Part shown: positions 63,541 through 64,000 of the stretch, piece after piece
Layout of the letters: each line of letters starts with the position of its first letter
Position numbering within the stretch: the first letter of the stretch is position 1
From: Methylacidimicrobium sp. B4
Lineage (GTDB): Bacteria; Verrucomicrobiota; Verrucomicrobiia; Methylacidiphilales; Methylacidiphilaceae
DNA length: 64,000 bases
Reading direction: 5' to 3'
NCBI RefSeq assembly: GCF_017310545.1
Contig: NZ_CP066203.1
Coordinates: 1,550,001-1,614,000 of the forward strand
Made by a program: the position numbers and the translations under genes
Notes under the pieces: model-generated
Database searches by the model: none
What the model was told of the DNA's origin: nothing
The model's input: only the letters and a program-made list of their open reading frames with translations

Positions 63541-64000
63541 ATGGCGGTCGAGGTGAAAATGCCCTTCCTGGGCGAGTCGATCCAGGGAGGTGTGCTGGGA
63601 AAGTGGCTGAAGAGCAAGGGGGATCGAGTCGAGCCGGGAGACGCTCTCGGTGAGATCGAGACCGAAAAGATCACTTCGGAGATTTATGCCGAGGTCGCTG
63701 GTTCCTTTACCCCGCTGGTCGAACCCGGGACGAAGGTCGAGATCGGACAGGTCGTAGCGCAAATCGAGGAGAGTCCGGGCCCGGGCGACGGGGAGAATCG
63801 GCCGAGCCGCCCACCCGCAGCCTCGGCGCAGAGGCTCCCTCCGATGGTCGAAGCCCGACCCGTTCCTGTGGAGGCGCCGGGTGCTGCGGAAGCCCGCAGG
63901 GAAGCATCCGCAGCTCTTCCGGTCGCACCAGAGCCTGCGCCGCCGTTCCGGCCTTCCGGCGGCGGACGGGTGCTGCGGGAGGAAGAGTGGCAAGGGTTTG
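63541..64000 (+). CDS. sucB: dihydrolipoyllysine-residue succinyltransferase (E2), 3' truncated by window edge
   Basis: 153 residues visible. N-terminal lipoyl domain: VKMPFLGESIQGGVLGKWLK, the lipoylated Lys in IETEKITSEIYA, and AEVAGSFTPLVEPGTKVEIGQ. A Pro/Ala-rich linker and the beginning of a peripheral-subunit-binding domain follow. GGGAGGG stands five bases before the ATG. It is co-transcribed with sucA; the catalytic domain lies beyond the window. Confidence 0.93.
   Translation, partial: MAVEVKMPFLGESIQGGVLGKWLKSKGDRVEPGDALGEIETEKITSEIYAEVAGSFTPLVEPGTKVEIGQVVAQIEESPGPGDGENRPSRPPAASAQRLPPMVEARPVPVEAPGAAEARREASAALPVAPEPAPPFRPSGGGRVLREEEWQGF

Overview
The window is high-GC bacterial chromosome with densely packed operons on both strands. 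The gene set fits an acidophilic, methanotroph-like member of Verrucomicrobiota (Methylacidimicrobium/Methylacidiphilum type). It includes a K+-independent H+-pumping pyrophosphatase, transaldolase, class II aldolase and ATP-PEP carboxykinase, glycolate oxidase GlcDEF, a PTS reduced to HPr kinase, HPr and enzyme I, FolE2, a TPP-riboswitch thiC and 2-oxoglutarate dehydrogenase. This assignment is an inference from gene content and composition; no 16S rRNA is present.

Layout. 1-4042: 3' part of hppA, a remnant of a TnpB gene, transaldolase and an inositol-phosphatase family gene. 4043-7340: an IS256-family element lying in a broken lipoprotein-like gene, then a Uma2 gene. 7377-16960, all minus strand: two exported unknowns, ymdB, an RRM protein, glcFDE, and fba-pckA. 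17105-18452: a CbiX-like chelatase overlapping a DR2241-like gene. 18436-26225, minus: pdxA-argA, a SurA-like PPIase, mfd, a small unknown and a membrane protein. 26370-39653: an intact TonB-dependent receptor, tRNA-Arg, and a second receptor gene broken by nested mobile DNA. 39755-48848: SYLF protein, MBL-fold protein, glycosyltransferase, purB-purS-purQ-methyltransferase, thpR, nuoA, SMR transporter, pyrE and ridA. 48940-57358, plus: marC, pabB-hprK-ptsH-ptsI, a sugar nucleotidyltransferase and murL-murD2. 57391-64000: tRNA-Lys, folE2, TPP riboswitch-thiC, sucA and the start of sucB.

The most striking part is 29084-39653. A TonB-receptor gene is cut twice. One cut is an IS1380-family element (29170-34694; 14-bp perfect terminal repeats; CTAA target duplication) whose transposase is itself interrupted by two tandem, spacer-free 1,908-nt group II introns; the second copy has a nonsense mutation in its reverse transcriptase. 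The other cut is an IS1595-family element (36604-39180; 7-bp duplication CAAGGAA) that carries a TnpB gene overlapping the transposase stop. Removing both elements and one copy of each duplication restores one open reading frame of 819 codons. Removing both introns restores a 449-residue IS1380 transposase.

Metabolic reading: transaldolase, aldolase, PEP carboxykinase and glycolate oxidase fit one-carbon or CO2 assimilation with phosphoglycolate salvage. MurL-MurD2 points to the epimerase route for placing D-glutamate in peptidoglycan. HprK, HPr and EI with no EII permease nearby suggest a regulatory phosphorelay.
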